DNA of 20,956 bases, from NCBI GenBank assembly GCA_022425445.1, contig JAKMFM010000143.1:1-20956 (forward strand), written 5' to 3'. This stretch comes from Planktomarina sp. GTDB lineage: Bacteria > Pseudomonadota > Alphaproteobacteria > Rhodobacterales > Rhodobacteraceae. Position 1 is the first letter of the stretch. Every line of letters begins with the position of its first letter. The translations under genes and the position numbers were made by a program. This document shows positions 7,789 through 15,746 of the stretch, one piece after another. The notes beneath the pieces were generated by a model that was given only the letters and a program-made list of their open reading frames with translations, was not told where the DNA came from and made no database searches.

Positions 7789-8847
7789 ATGGCTCAAGTA
7801 GAATTACAGGGTGTGAATAAGGCATTCGGCAAAACGGAAGTCATTCGCAATGTCGGTTTGGAAATTGAAAAAGGCGAATTTGTGGTCTTTGTTGGTCCGT
7901 CAGGCTGCGGCAAGTCGACTTTGCTGCGGTTGATTGCCGGGCTTGAGACGCTCTCGAGCGGTGATATTTGCATTGCTGATAAGACCGTGACCGATCTACC
8001 GCCGTCCAAACGCGGCATAGCCATGGTTTTTCAATCTTATGCACTTTATCCGCATATGACGGTCTATAACAACATGGCCTTCTCGCTGGATCTGCAAGGA
8101 GTACCAAAAAAAGAGATCCGTGAACGGGTTGAGGCGGCGGCGAAGATTTTGCAGATGGAGACATTGCTGGATCGTCGCCCAGCGGCTCTATCGGGTGGGC
8201 AACGGCAAAGGGTGGCGATTGGTCGGGCGATTGTTCGCAATCCGGATGTGTTTTTGTTCGATGAGCCGCTGTCAAATCTCGATGCGGCTTTGCGCCATGA
8301 CACACGGGTCGAAATTGCCCGGCTGCATGCGCAGCTCGGTGCGACGACCATCTATGTGACCCACGATCAAGTTGAAGCGATGACTTTGGCCGATAAGATT
8401 GTTGTTCTCAAAGCGGGTGAGGTGATGCAGGTTGGCGCGCCTATGGACCTTTTCAACAAGCCGGCTAATGAGTTTGTCGCCGGATTCTTGGGCTCTCCTA
8501 CGATGAATTTCTTTCAGGGCACGTTGATCGGGAAATCCGAAACGCCCGAGCTGGGGCGGTTCTCTGGTGGCGGGATTGATACGGGCGATGTGCGCCTGGT
8601 TTCAACCGATAAATCCATTGGCGATGCGGTCAAACTGGGCATTCGTCCGCAGCATTTGGTACTGGACGACACGGGCCCGCTTGAGGGTACGGTATCCTTG
8701 GTGGAGCGTTTGGGTACCGATACCATCATCGAGTTGAAGGCCGCTGACCACACGCTTTTCCGCTTTGCCACCGCGGGCGCCATAAGCGTGGCGGCGGGCG
8801 ATGTTGTGCGCTTCGGGTATGATCCTGAAAAGGTGCATATCTTTTGA
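7789..8847 (+). CDS. aglK: Alpha-glucoside ABC transporter ATPase (MalK/UgpC type)
   Basis: Cytoplasmic ATPase of 352 residues that powers AglEFG. Visible motifs are Walker A GPSGCGKST (36-44), Q-loop Gln82, signature LSGGQ (134-138), Walker B VFLFDEP with Glu159, and the switch His192 in THDQVEAMTL. The C-terminal third, about 235-352 (VAGFLGSPTMNFFQG and GIRPQHL), is the regulatory TOBE-type domain of MalK homologues. The ATG directly abuts the aglA stop (TAAATG), with GGAGAT inside the end of aglA. Proteins of this type often serve several sugar transporters. No ATPase of this class accompanies the second locus, which has its own. Confidence 0.93.
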   Translation: MAQVELQGVNKAFGKTEVIRNVGLEIEKGEFVVFVGPSGCGKSTLLRLIAGLETLSSGDICIADKTVTDLPPSKRGIAMVFQSYALYPHMTVYNNMAFSLDLQGVPKKEIRERVEAAAKILQMETLLDRRPAALSGGQRQRVAIGRAIVRNPDVFLFDEPLSNLDAALRHDTRVEIARLHAQLGATTIYVTHDQVEAMTLADKIVVLKAGEVMQVGAPMDLFNKPANEFVAGFLGSPTMNFFQGTLIGKSETPELGRFSGGGIDTGDVRLVSTDKSIGDAVKLGIRPQHLVLDDTGPLEGTVSLVERLGTDTIIELKAADHTLFRFATAGAISVAAGDVVRFGYDPEKVHIF

Positions 8848-10163
8848 CACAGCGCCGCCACTTTCCCGAAGGGTTTTTATTTGGAACGGCCACATCGGCC
8901 TATCAAATCGAAGGACACGCACATGGTGGGGCTGGGCGAACCCATTGGGACAGTTTCGCTGCGACCCCGGGCAATGTTGTGCGTGCTGAGCATGGGCAAT
9001 TGGCCTGCGATCACTATCACCTCTTTGAGCAAGACTTGGATCTTGTGGCTGCCGCGGGATTTGACACCTATAGATTTTCGACCAGCTGGGCCCGGGTGAT
9101 GCCAGAGGGCAGGGGGGCGATCAACCAAGAGGGTTTGGATTTCTATGATCGCTTGACGGATGCGATGTTAAAGCGCGGATTAAAGCCAGCGGCCACTTTG
9201 TATCATTGGGAAATGCCATCTGCTCTTGAGGATCAGGGCGGTTGGCGCAACCGCGATATTGCCAATTGGTTTGGCGATTTTACCGATGTGATTATGGGGC
9301 GGATTGGTGATCGTATGTATTCGGTTGCTCCCATCAATGAACCTTGGTGTGTGGGTTGGCTGTCACATTTTGAAGGCGTACATGCGCCCGGGCTGCGCGA
9401 TATTCGTGCGGCGGCGCGTGCCATGCATCATGTGCTTTGCGCCCATGGAACGGCGATCGCCCGAATGCGGACTTTGGGCATGACAAACCTTGGGGCTGTT
9501 TTCAATTTCGAATATGCCAACCCGGCGGATGATACCGCGGCATCTGTCGCGGCGGCAGGGCGCTATGATGCAATTTACAATCGCTTTTTCATGGGTGGTA
9601 TTTTTCATAAATCCTATCCCGATTTGGTGTTAGAGGGGCTAGAGCCGCATTTGCCAAAAGGGTGGAACACTGATTTTGATCTGATTGGCGCGCCGGTGGA
9701 TTGGTGCGGCATAAATTATTACACCCGCTCAAATATTGCGGCCAAAGATGGCCCCTGGCCGAATGTGCAGGCGGTTGAGGGTCCGTTGGACAAGACCCAA
9801 ATGGGCTGGGAAATCTACCCCGATGGGCTTTATGAATTCATCATGCGCACCCATCGGGAGTACACCAAAGGCCTGCCGATCTATGTCACAGAAAACGGTA
9901 TGGCCAATGCGGACCCGAGTGTGTCAGGGCACATCGAAGATGATGCGCGGATCGCCTATATTGAATCTCATCTACACGCAGCCCGGCGGGCGATCGAGGA
10001 TGGTGCGCCGTTGATGGGCTATTACATCTGGTCGCTCTTGGACAATTATGAATGGGCGCTTGGATATGAAAAACGTTTCGGTCTGGTGCATGTGGACTTC
10101 GATACCTTAGAGCGTCGGCCCAAAAAGAGTTTTGAAACAGTCAAAGGTTGGATCGCGCGTTAG
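8844..10163 (+). CDS. GH1 beta-glucosidase
   Basis: Cytoplasmic beta-glucosidase of family GH1, 439 residues, normal length. Landmarks: FPEGFLFGTATSAYQIEG at the N-terminus, TLYHWEMPSALED (118-130), acid/base Glu166 in INEP, nucleophile Glu350 in YVTENG, and the C-terminal WSLLDNYEWALGYEKRFGL that binds the glucose unit. The start is a TTG overlapping the aglK stop as TTGA, with AAAAGGTG about nine bases upstream. No in-frame ATG precedes the conserved FPEGF segment, so the non-ATG start is well supported and implies translational coupling. Its presence widens an alpha-glucoside operon to beta-glucosides such as cellobiose or aryl glucosides. It is the last gene of the operon. Confidence 0.93.
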   Translation: MTQRRHFPEGFLFGTATSAYQIEGHAHGGAGRTHWDSFAATPGNVVRAEHGQLACDHYHLFEQDLDLVAAAGFDTYRFSTSWARVMPEGRGAINQEGLDFYDRLTDAMLKRGLKPAATLYHWEMPSALEDQGGWRNRDIANWFGDFTDVIMGRIGDRMYSVAPINEPWCVGWLSHFEGVHAPGLRDIRAAARAMHHVLCAHGTAIARMRTLGMTNLGAVFNFEYANPADDTAASVAAAGRYDAIYNRFFMGGIFHKSYPDLVLEGLEPHLPKGWNTDFDLIGAPVDWCGINYYTRSNIAAKDGPWPNVQAVEGPLDKTQMGWEIYPDGLYEFIMRTHREYTKGLPIYVTENGMANADPSVSGHIEDDARIAYIESHLHAARRAIEDGAPLMGYYIWSLLDNYEWALGYEKRFGLVHVDFDTLERRPKKSFETVKGWIAR

Positions 10164-10218
10164 TGCGCAGGGGCATCGCGCCATTTGCTTCCCAGCATTT
10201 TTGAATTGGTCTTTGCTG

Positions 10219-10238
10219 TTTTGCAACCGGTTGCAAAA
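10219..10238. promoter_or_regulatory. LacI-type operator, plus-strand arm of second sugar locus
   Basis: A perfect 20-bp palindrome, TTTTGCAACCGGTTGCAAAA, with the central CG expected of LacI-family operators. Eighteen of its bases recur exactly at 17772-17789, ahead of the convergent catabolic genes. Its right half is also the -35 box of the promoter at 10231-10258, so a bound repressor would block RNA polymerase. The likely ligand is the LacI regulator encoded at 13561-14559. Confidence 0.85.
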
Positions 10239-10258
10239 AATTCGAATCGGATTATAGT
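10231..10258 (+). promoter_or_regulatory. Promoter of the second ABC transporter operon
   Basis: TTGCAA (10231-10236), a 16-bp spacer and TATAGT (10253-10258) overlap the palindromic operator. Transcription would start near 10265, giving a leader of about 180 bases before the ATG at 10448. The rest of the 10164-10447 gap has a weak CCCGG/CCGGG hairpin (10404-10428) near the ribosome site and no convincing gene. I see no clear terminator after the beta-glucosidase gene. Confidence 0.65.
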
Positions 10259-10447
10259 CAGTCATGATTTAGGCCTGCGCGGGCGATGTCATGTTGGTGG
10301 CGGACCTTCGTGAGGTTTAAATCAATGTTTTTAGAGATTTCCGCCTGAATATCCTCGGTAAAGAGGGAGAATTGGTGGCAAAAAGCTCAAAACATTTGGG
10401 CAACCCGGAAACGTAATTGTGTGCCGGGATAATTTTGGGAGAGAACG

Positions 10448-11386
10448 ATGAAAAAACTACTATTGGCGACTGGCCTGACCGCATTGATGGGCACAACAGC
10501 TGCGGCGCAGGAAATTGGCGCGACATTTTCGCGGTTTGATGACAATTGGTTGACCGTTTTGCGCACCGGTATGGTCGAATATGCTGGCACAATCGATGGC
10601 CTATCCTACCAGCAAGAAGATGCCTCCGATGACTTGGCCAAGCAAATTGACCAGGTGCGCAACTTTGTGGCCTCCGGTGTGGGCGCCATTATTGTCAACA
10701 TCGTGGACACATCTGCCGGTGCCGCGGTTTCTGCTGCCGCTGGGGACACGCCACTGGTTTATGTAAACCGTGAACCTGACAACGTGGATGTTTTGCCTGC
10801 GACCCAAGCGTTCGTGGCCTCCAATGAGATCGAATCTGGCACATTGTCCGCATTTGAAATCTGCAAAAATCTGCGTGCCGATGGCAAAGCCGGCGGTGCG
10901 CGCGGTTATCTGATGAATGGTCAGCTGTCGAACCAAGCCGCTGTGCAGCGTTCGAAAGACGTGCATGACGTGATTGGCATGGATATGTGTAACTTCATGA
11001 CCATCATTGATGAGCAAACTGCCAATTGGTCTCGTGACGAAGCGCAGGATTTGATGACAAACTGGATGTCCTCTGGCGAACCATTTGACTTTGTTTTGGC
11101 CAATAATGATGAAATGGCAATCGGCGCGATCCAAGCCATGAAAGCCGCCGGCATGGATATGGCTGATGTGCAGGTTGGCGGCGTTGACGCCTCACAAGAC
11201 GCGCTTCTGGCAATGGCTGCTGGCGACTATGATGTCACTGTCTTCCAAGACTCCGTTGGCCAAGGCACAGGGTCCATTGACACAGCTTTGCGTTTGATCG
11301 CTGGCGAGAAGGTCGACAAGAAAGTCTACATTCCATTTGTTCTGGTAACACCGGCGAATATGGGTGACTTCCTCGACAAAAACTAA
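10448..11386 (+). CDS. Sugar ABC transporter, periplasmic binding protein (RbsB/IatA type)
   Basis: Periplasmic binding protein of the ribose/inositol/rhizopine class (pulse-type fold family 4), 312 residues. A signal peptide with probable cleavage after AAA at about residue 20 is visible (MKKLLLATGLTALMGTTAAA). The mature protein has GATFSRFDDNWLT, the ASGVGAIIVNIVDTSAG strand-turn, DTPLVYVNREP and ANNDEMAIGAIQAMKAAG, all typical of this class. The start has GGGAGA six bases upstream. It heads an operon with a matching permease and ATPase. The general look resembles inositol/rhizopine binding proteins, but the ligand cannot be assigned. A GC-rich hairpin follows the gene. Confidence 0.87.
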   Translation: MKKLLLATGLTALMGTTAAAQEIGATFSRFDDNWLTVLRTGMVEYAGTIDGLSYQQEDASDDLAKQIDQVRNFVASGVGAIIVNIVDTSAGAAVSAAAGDTPLVYVNREPDNVDVLPATQAFVASNEIESGTLSAFEICKNLRADGKAGGARGYLMNGQLSNQAAVQRSKDVHDVIGMDMCNFMTIIDEQTANWSRDEAQDLMTNWMSSGEPFDFVLANNDEMAIGAIQAMKAAGMDMADVQVGGVDASQDALLAMAAGDYDVTVFQDSVGQGTGSIDTALRLIAGEKVDKKVYIPFVLVTPANMGDFLDKN

Positions 11387-11410
11387 GGTTTTGTGAGACG
11401 ATAAATTCCG

Positions 11411-11441
11411 GAGGCGGCGCGATCAAAATCTGCGCCGTCTT
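11411..11441 (+). terminator. Hairpin after binding-protein gene (attenuator or mRNA end)
   Basis: A stem of about nine pairs including one G-U, AGGCGGCGC (11412-11420) with GCGCCGTCT (11432-11440), has an 11-base loop and a weak T-rich tail. It sits between the binding protein and the permease, the same place as the stronger terminator in the agl operon. It could be a partial terminator or a 3' stabiliser. Confidence 0.55.
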
Positions 11442-11475
11442 CACCATATTTGACCGTTCAACATGGGGCTTATTT

Positions 11476-12549
11476 ATGTCAGACACCAGTCACGGCACCG
11501 GCGGACTTACATTCGACAAGACAAAGAAGTCTTGGCCAAGCGAATTGAACGTCCTGTTGGCATTGATCATTATCATAGTCATTTTTGAAGTTTTGGGGCA
11601 GGTTCTGCCGTATATGAACGACCAAAGCTTTCTGTTCGATACCAAAGATCGGTTTGATTCCATATTTAACGAAGCACGTCTCAAGATCATCATCTTACAA
11701 GTTGCCATTATTGGCATCATTGCCCTCGGCGTCTCGCAAGTGATTATTACCGGCGGTATTGACCTCAGCTCTGGGCCATTGGTGGCAGCGACGGCTATGA
11801 TTGCCATGAGTTTTGGGCAAACGGAATTGGTAAATGGATTTGCCAACCCTAAAGCTTTGTTCGGCGCATGGGCCATGGATCTTCCGGTCGTGGTTCCGGT
11901 CGTGATTGGCCTGTCATTTGGGGCCTTTATCGGTGCGATTAATGGCACCTTTGTGTCCTATTTCAAAATTCCCCCCTTTATTGCCACTTTGGGCATGTTC
12001 TTGATTTGTCGCGGCATTGCGCTTTGGTGGTCCTCGGGAAATCCGATTTCTTTCCCAACGGCACAGTTTCAAGCGATCGGCGGTGGTATGATGCCGGTGT
12101 TTTGGTTTCTGTCTCTGGCCGTGATTTTTCATATCATCATGCGCTACACCGTATATGGCAAACATACCTACGCAATTGGTTCCAACGAGGAAGCCGCGCG
12201 CATGTCGGGGATCAATGTCAAACGCCATAAAATTATGGTTTATATGATTGCGGCTATGTTGGCGGCCTTTGCCGGGATTGTGTTGAGCGCCAAAGCCTCG
12301 ACCGCACAGGCCGGTATGGGTGAATTTTATGAGCTCTTCGCGATTGCTATGGCGGTAATTGGTGGCATCAGCCTTTCTGGCGGGCGGGGATCTATCATTG
12401 GTACGGTGCTTGGGGCCATGGTTCTGGGTGTTATACGCTCTGGCTTTACCTACATCAAATTGGACGGATCCTATCAGTTGATGGCCATGGGGGGAATCAT
12501 CATCGCGGCGGTGATTTTAGATCAATATCGCCAACGCAATAAAGTTTAG
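11476..12549 (+). CDS. Sugar ABC transporter permease (RbsC/IatP type)
   Basis: Inner-membrane permease of the branched-chain amino acid/ribose superfamily (BPD_transp_2), 357 residues. A cytoplasmic N-terminus of about 25 residues precedes the first membrane segment (LNVLLALIIIIVIFEVLGQV). The family block VAIIGIIALGVSQVIITGGIDLS (quoted here in part: VSQVIITGGIDLSSG) is followed by FVSYFKIPPFIATLGM and the cytoplasmic segment GSNEEAARMSGINV. The C-terminus has GGISLSGGRGSIIGTVLG. These are typical of RbsC-type permeases for monosaccharides and cyclitols. It lies 89 bp after the binding-protein gene, beyond a hairpin, and 15 bp before the ATPase gene. Confidence 0.9.
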   Translation: MSDTSHGTGGLTFDKTKKSWPSELNVLLALIIIIVIFEVLGQVLPYMNDQSFLFDTKDRFDSIFNEARLKIIILQVAIIGIIALGVSQVIITGGIDLSSGPLVAATAMIAMSFGQTELVNGFANPKALFGAWAMDLPVVVPVVIGLSFGAFIGAINGTFVSYFKIPPFIATLGMFLICRGIALWWSSGNPISFPTAQFQAIGGGMMPVFWFLSLAVIFHIIMRYTVYGKHTYAIGSNEEAARMSGINVKRHKIMVYMIAAMLAAFAGIVLSAKASTAQAGMGEFYELFAIAMAVIGGISLSGGRGSIIGTVLGAMVLGVIRSGFTYIKLDGSYQLMAMGGIIIAAVILDQYRQRNKV

Positions 12550-12564
12550 TCAGGAGATCATAAA

Positions 12565-13347
12565 ATGAGCGAAGACATTGTTCTAAAAACGACAGACCTG
12601 ACCAAACACTACGGAGGGGTCCATGCGCTGGAAGGCGCAAATTTTGAACTGCGCAAAGGCGAGCATGTCGCCATCATGGGAGACAACGGCGCTGGAAAAT
12701 CCACCTTCGTGCGTCAGATCACTGGGGTGGAGCAACGCACGCGTGGTACCGTGGTGTTCGATGGCACAGAAGTGAATTTTTTCGGCCCGATTGAGGCGCG
12801 GGAATCTGGCATTGAAACGGTGTTTCAAACTCTGGCTTTGGCCGATCACTTGGATGTGCCCGACAATCTCTTTTTGGGACGGGAGAAAACAAAATGGAAT
12901 TGGCTCGGTCCATTCCGTTTCCTGGACTATAAAGCCATGCGCCAAGACACACTCGCGGCCTTGGAAAAAACGGGAGTCAAAATCCCAAATATCCATAACA
13001 CCATTGAGAAAATGTCTGGAGGGCAAAGGCAATGTGTGGCGATTGCCCGCACAGCTTCCTTTCATTCCAAATTGACCATCATGGACGAGCCGACCGCCGC
13101 GCTTGGCGTGCAAGAAACTGAGCAGGTGGAAAATATCATACGCCAATTAAAAGCGCAGGGTGAACCTTTGATACTTGTCAGTCACAACATGCGGCAGGTT
13201 TTTGATTTGGCCGACCGCATCGTGGTGTTTCGCCGCGGACGGATTTGCGCAAATTTGGACATAAAAACCGGTGATTATACCGGTGAGGACGTTGTGTCTT
13301 ATATCACTGGGGCGAAAACAGGTGCCGAATATGAGGGTGCAGCTTGA
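12565..13347 (+). CDS. Sugar ABC transporter ATPase, single-domain (FrcA type)
   Basis: ATPase of 260 residues with one nucleotide-binding domain: Walker A GDNGAGKST (39-47), Q-loop Gln88 in VFQTLAL, signature MSGGQ (150-154), Walker B LTIMDEP (170-176) and switch His207 in VSHNM. RbsA/IatA-type transporters usually have a two-domain ATPase of about 500 residues. This one has a single domain, as in the FrcA protein of the rhizobial fructose system, so it should act as a homodimer. AGGAGA precedes the ATG by about seven bases. Its stop overlaps the TTG start of the next small gene. Confidence 0.92.
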   Translation: MSEDIVLKTTDLTKHYGGVHALEGANFELRKGEHVAIMGDNGAGKSTFVRQITGVEQRTRGTVVFDGTEVNFFGPIEARESGIETVFQTLALADHLDVPDNLFLGREKTKWNWLGPFRFLDYKAMRQDTLAALEKTGVKIPNIHNTIEKMSGGQRQCVAIARTASFHSKLTIMDEPTAALGVQETEQVENIIRQLKAQGEPLILVSHNMRQVFDLADRIVVFRRGRICANLDIKTGDYTGEDVVSYITGAKTGAEYEGAA

Positions 13348-13547
13348 AAAAACTGTTCAATTTGGAAGATCGCTTCTTCGCCCCACTTTGGATTCGCGCT
13401 ACGGTTGTGGTGCTGCTTGGCTTTTGGACGATGGTTGAACTTTTCGCAGGGGCACAGGGCTGGGCCGTATTTTTTGCCGCATTGGCCGTATTTTCAGCTT
13501 GGCGCTTTGCCGTTATTGATTATACGAACGAGGATGGTGGCGACTGA
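13344..13547 (+). CDS. Small membrane protein, two predicted membrane segments
   Basis: A 67-residue protein of unknown function. Two hydrophobic stretches, about residues 15-34 (LWIRATVVVLLGFWTMVELF) and 37-55, indicate a membrane hairpin with a short polar N-terminus and an acidic tail (DYTNEDGGD). The start is a TTG overlapping the ATPase stop as TTGA, with GAGGG six bases upstream, so it is read in coupling with the transporter. It resembles the small DUF3329-like membrane proteins I recall from Rhodobacterales, but this is not certain. Position suggests an accessory part of the transporter or a sugar-locus membrane factor. Confidence 0.72.
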   Translation: MKKLFNLEDRFFAPLWIRATVVVLLGFWTMVELFAGAQGWAVFFAALAVFSAWRFAVIDYTNEDGGD

Positions 13548-13560
13548 AGGCAGAGGATGA

Positions 13561-14559
13561 ATGGCTGTAACTTTAAAAGATGTGGCGGAAATGGCGGGCG
13601 TGTCCCGTTCGGCCGTGTCCCGCACATTCACAGAAGGCGCCTCTGTCTCGAAAAAAGTTCGTTTAAAGGTGATGGAGGCCTCTCAAGCTTTGGGGTATAG
13701 CCCAAATGCTTTGGCTTCATCGCTCACCACTGGTCGGACCAAACTTATCGGGGTCATTTCCGACAATTTTCACAACCCTATATTTTTGGAGGTCTTTGAT
13801 CTGGTGACCAAGGGCTTGCAGGATCGCGGTTTGCGCCCTTTGCTGGTCAACCTCTCTGGTGAGGTGGATCCTGCCAATTCTGTCCGCATGCTCAAACAAT
13901 ATTCTGTCGATGGTGTGATTGTGGCCTCCTCCACCTTGCCGGTGAGCTTTGCTGAGGCCTTTGACAGCGCTGGCGTGCCGGTGGTGCATTGTTTTGGTCG
14001 CCATTCTGAGACGCCGCGCGTCAACACACTTGGCATCAATAATTTTGCTGCCGGGCAGCTGGCCGCTGAAACACTTTTGGCACGGGGCTATGAAAAAATT
14101 GCATTCATGGGTGGCCCAAAAACGGCGACGTCGACCCAAGATCGTTGCGACGGCTTTATCGCAGCCTTACAGGCGCGCTCTGTCAGCCATTCCATTTCCT
14201 ATGCCAGCGCCTACTCTTTTGAGGCGGGGCGCGCGGAGATGCTCCGCTTGATCGAGGCCGGTCCGGCGCAGGCCTATTTTTGCGGCGATGATGTTTTGTC
14301 AATCGGCGCGCTGTCGGCGGCGCAAAGTTTTGGCCTGTCCGTGCCTCAGGACATTGGATTTTTAGGTCTCAACGATATGAAAATGGCGCAATGGTCGAAT
14401 ATTAATCTAACAACCATTCACAATCCTATTGCTGAAGTTGTCGCAAAATCCGTGGATCTTGTGGTGCGCATACTGGCCAATCCCGATCAACCGCCACAAG
14501 CTGTGTTGTTCCCTGGTCATGTTGTTGAGCGCGGCAGTTTACGGCCCATTGCCTGTTAA
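13561..14559 (+). CDS. LacI-family regulator of the second sugar locus
   Basis: Regulator of 332 residues with an N-terminal helix-turn-helix (TLKDVAEMAGVSRSAVSRTF, about 4-23), hinge segment LGYSPNALASSLTTGRT and a sugar-binding effector domain (LIGVISDNFHNPIFLEVF, FMGGPKTATSTQDRC, GFLGLNDMKMA). It is the last gene of the plus-strand operon, so it would control its own level. The two matching palindromes that bracket the locus, at 10219-10238 and 17772-17789, are its most likely operators. AGAGG precedes the ATG by four or five bases. The stop codon lies in the loop of the following terminator. The effector is probably the transported sugar or a catabolic intermediate. Confidence 0.92.
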   Translation: MAVTLKDVAEMAGVSRSAVSRTFTEGASVSKKVRLKVMEASQALGYSPNALASSLTTGRTKLIGVISDNFHNPIFLEVFDLVTKGLQDRGLRPLLVNLSGEVDPANSVRMLKQYSVDGVIVASSTLPVSFAEAFDSAGVPVVHCFGRHSETPRVNTLGINNFAAGQLAAETLLARGYEKIAFMGGPKTATSTQDRCDGFIAALQARSVSHSISYASAYSFEAGRAEMLRLIEAGPAQAYFCGDDVLSIGALSAAQSFGLSVPQDIGFLGLNDMKMAQWSNINLTTIHNPIAEVVAKSVDLVVRILANPDQPPQAVLFPGHVVERGSLRPIAC

Positions 14560-14581
14560 GACTGGGCCGTAAACTTTTGTT
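14537..14581 (+). terminator. Terminator at the end of the LacI gene, between converging arms
   Basis: A perfect 12-bp stem, GTTTACGGCCCA (14537-14548) with TGGGCCGTAAAC (14563-14574), has a 14-base loop containing the LacI stop codon and is followed by TTTTGTTT. The T tract serves the plus strand. On the minus strand the hairpin could still slow polymerase after the dehydrogenase gene, but no T tract follows there. Confidence 0.82.
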
Positions 14582-15735
14582 TATCGGAACATCGGTGGGC
14601 GAGCGTCACACCAGGCGCCATCTTCTTTGCCCGATTGCGCCACCGCAAATACTGCTGCCATAGAGCGCAGACCATCTTCGGCCCGTGGATAGAGATCGGC
14701 CGCTGGATCAATGCTACGGTTCTCTTTGCGGGCCCAAATGGCTTTGGCAAGATCGGTATAAATATTGGCAAAGGCCAGCGGCATGCCTTCCGCATGTCCA
14801 ATGGTCACGCGGCTGGTGCGATCTGCTTCGGGCGATAGAGACGCCTCACCGCGTTCAATTACCTGCAACCGTTCACCCAACGGCATATAGTACAGCTGAT
14901 TGGGCTGTTCTTGCGACCAACGCAAACCACCTTTTTCACCAAAAACTTGAATCCCCAAACCATGCTGACGCCCAATGGCGATCGAGGAGGTCCAAAGACG
15001 CCCCACTGCGCCGCCATCCATGCGAAAGTTGACCATCGCATCATCTTCCAAAACCCGGACATCGATACATGAAACAGTATCAGCGCTCAATTTGGTCACA
15101 TCCTGACCGGTGACAAAGGAGGCCATATGCAGCGCATGGATGCCGCAATCGGCAAATTGTGCCGAGACACCCGCCTGCGCCGGATCATAACGCCAGCGCA
15201 CCCGTGGATTGTCTGCATCAGCGGCATCGGCGTGATGGCCATGGGCAAATTCTGCATTGACCAGACGAATTTTTCCCAGATCGCCGCGTGCGATCATCGC
15301 TTTCATGTGCCGCACGAGCGAGTAGCCTGAATACCCGTAATTCACTGCGCAGATGTTACCAGTGGCCTGCGCGATTTTTACAATTTCTTCGCTTTCTTCC
15401 ACGGTCATCGTCATGGGTTTTTCGCAAAGCACGTGAAACCCGCCTTCAAGAAAGGCTTTGGTGATCTCAAAATGCGTCGAATTGGGGGTGGCGATGGTTA
15501 CGAGATCAATCGGATTGTCCTGCGCTTTTTCACCAGCCAACATGTCCTGCCAGCTGCTATAGGCGCGATCGCACAGTCCTAGGCGGCGGCCATAGCCAAT
15601 TCCCTCGTCGGGTCGATGATCCAATGCGCCAGCCGTGAACTCAAACAAGCCATCAAGCCGCGCGCCCAAGCGATGCGCTGGACCAATTTGGCTGCCTTCA
15701 CCGCCGCCAACCATACCCCATTGTAGTTTTGTCAT
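14581..15735 (-). CDS. Gfo/Idh/MocA-family oxidoreductase (dehydrogenase 2)
   Basis: NAD(P)-dependent sugar/cyclitol dehydrogenase of 384 residues. The nucleotide-binding fold starts at WGMVGGGEGSQIGPAHR, the longer glycine-loop form of one Gfo/Idh/MocA branch. TIATPNSTH (80-88) and the EKP motif with Lys106 follow. The probable catalytic pair is Asp196 and His200 in FADCGIHALH. The C-terminal domain has the family's beta-sheet segments (VFGEKGGLRW). AAGGG within the upstream gene's end precedes the ATG, and the 11-bp gap suggests coupled translation. It is the last gene of the minus-strand arm. It could oxidise a free keto-sugar or reduce one back; the direction and substrate are unknown. 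Confidence 0.9.
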   Translation of the reverse strand: MTKLQWGMVGGGEGSQIGPAHRLGARLDGLFEFTAGALDHRPDEGIGYGRRLGLCDRAYSSWQDMLAGEKAQDNPIDLVTIATPNSTHFEITKAFLEGGFHVLCEKPMTMTVEESEEIVKIAQATGNICAVNYGYSGYSLVRHMKAMIARGDLGKIRLVNAEFAHGHHADAADADNPRVRWRYDPAQAGVSAQFADCGIHALHMASFVTGQDVTKLSADTVSCIDVRVLEDDAMVNFRMDGGAVGRLWTSSIAIGRQHGLGIQVFGEKGGLRWSQEQPNQLYYMPLGERLQVIERGEASLSPEADRTSRVTIGHAEGMPLAFANIYTDLAKAIWARKENRSIDPAADLYPRAEDGLRSMAAVFAVAQSGKEDGAWCDARPPMFR

Positions 15736-15746
15736 AACAGCTGCCC

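Noticed and set aside
10286..10348. A 20-codon leader peptide before the second binding-protein gene
   Set aside because: No ribosome site and no codon pattern suggesting attenuation.
12583..13146. Long antisense open frame (187 codons), with similar ones at 10601-11134 and 2146-2646
   Set aside because: They lie opposite clear genes and their products show no recognisable family motifs.
14860..14870. Half match (GCAACCG) to the TTGCAACCGGTTGCAA operator
   Set aside because: It is only one half-site inside a coding region, without symmetry.
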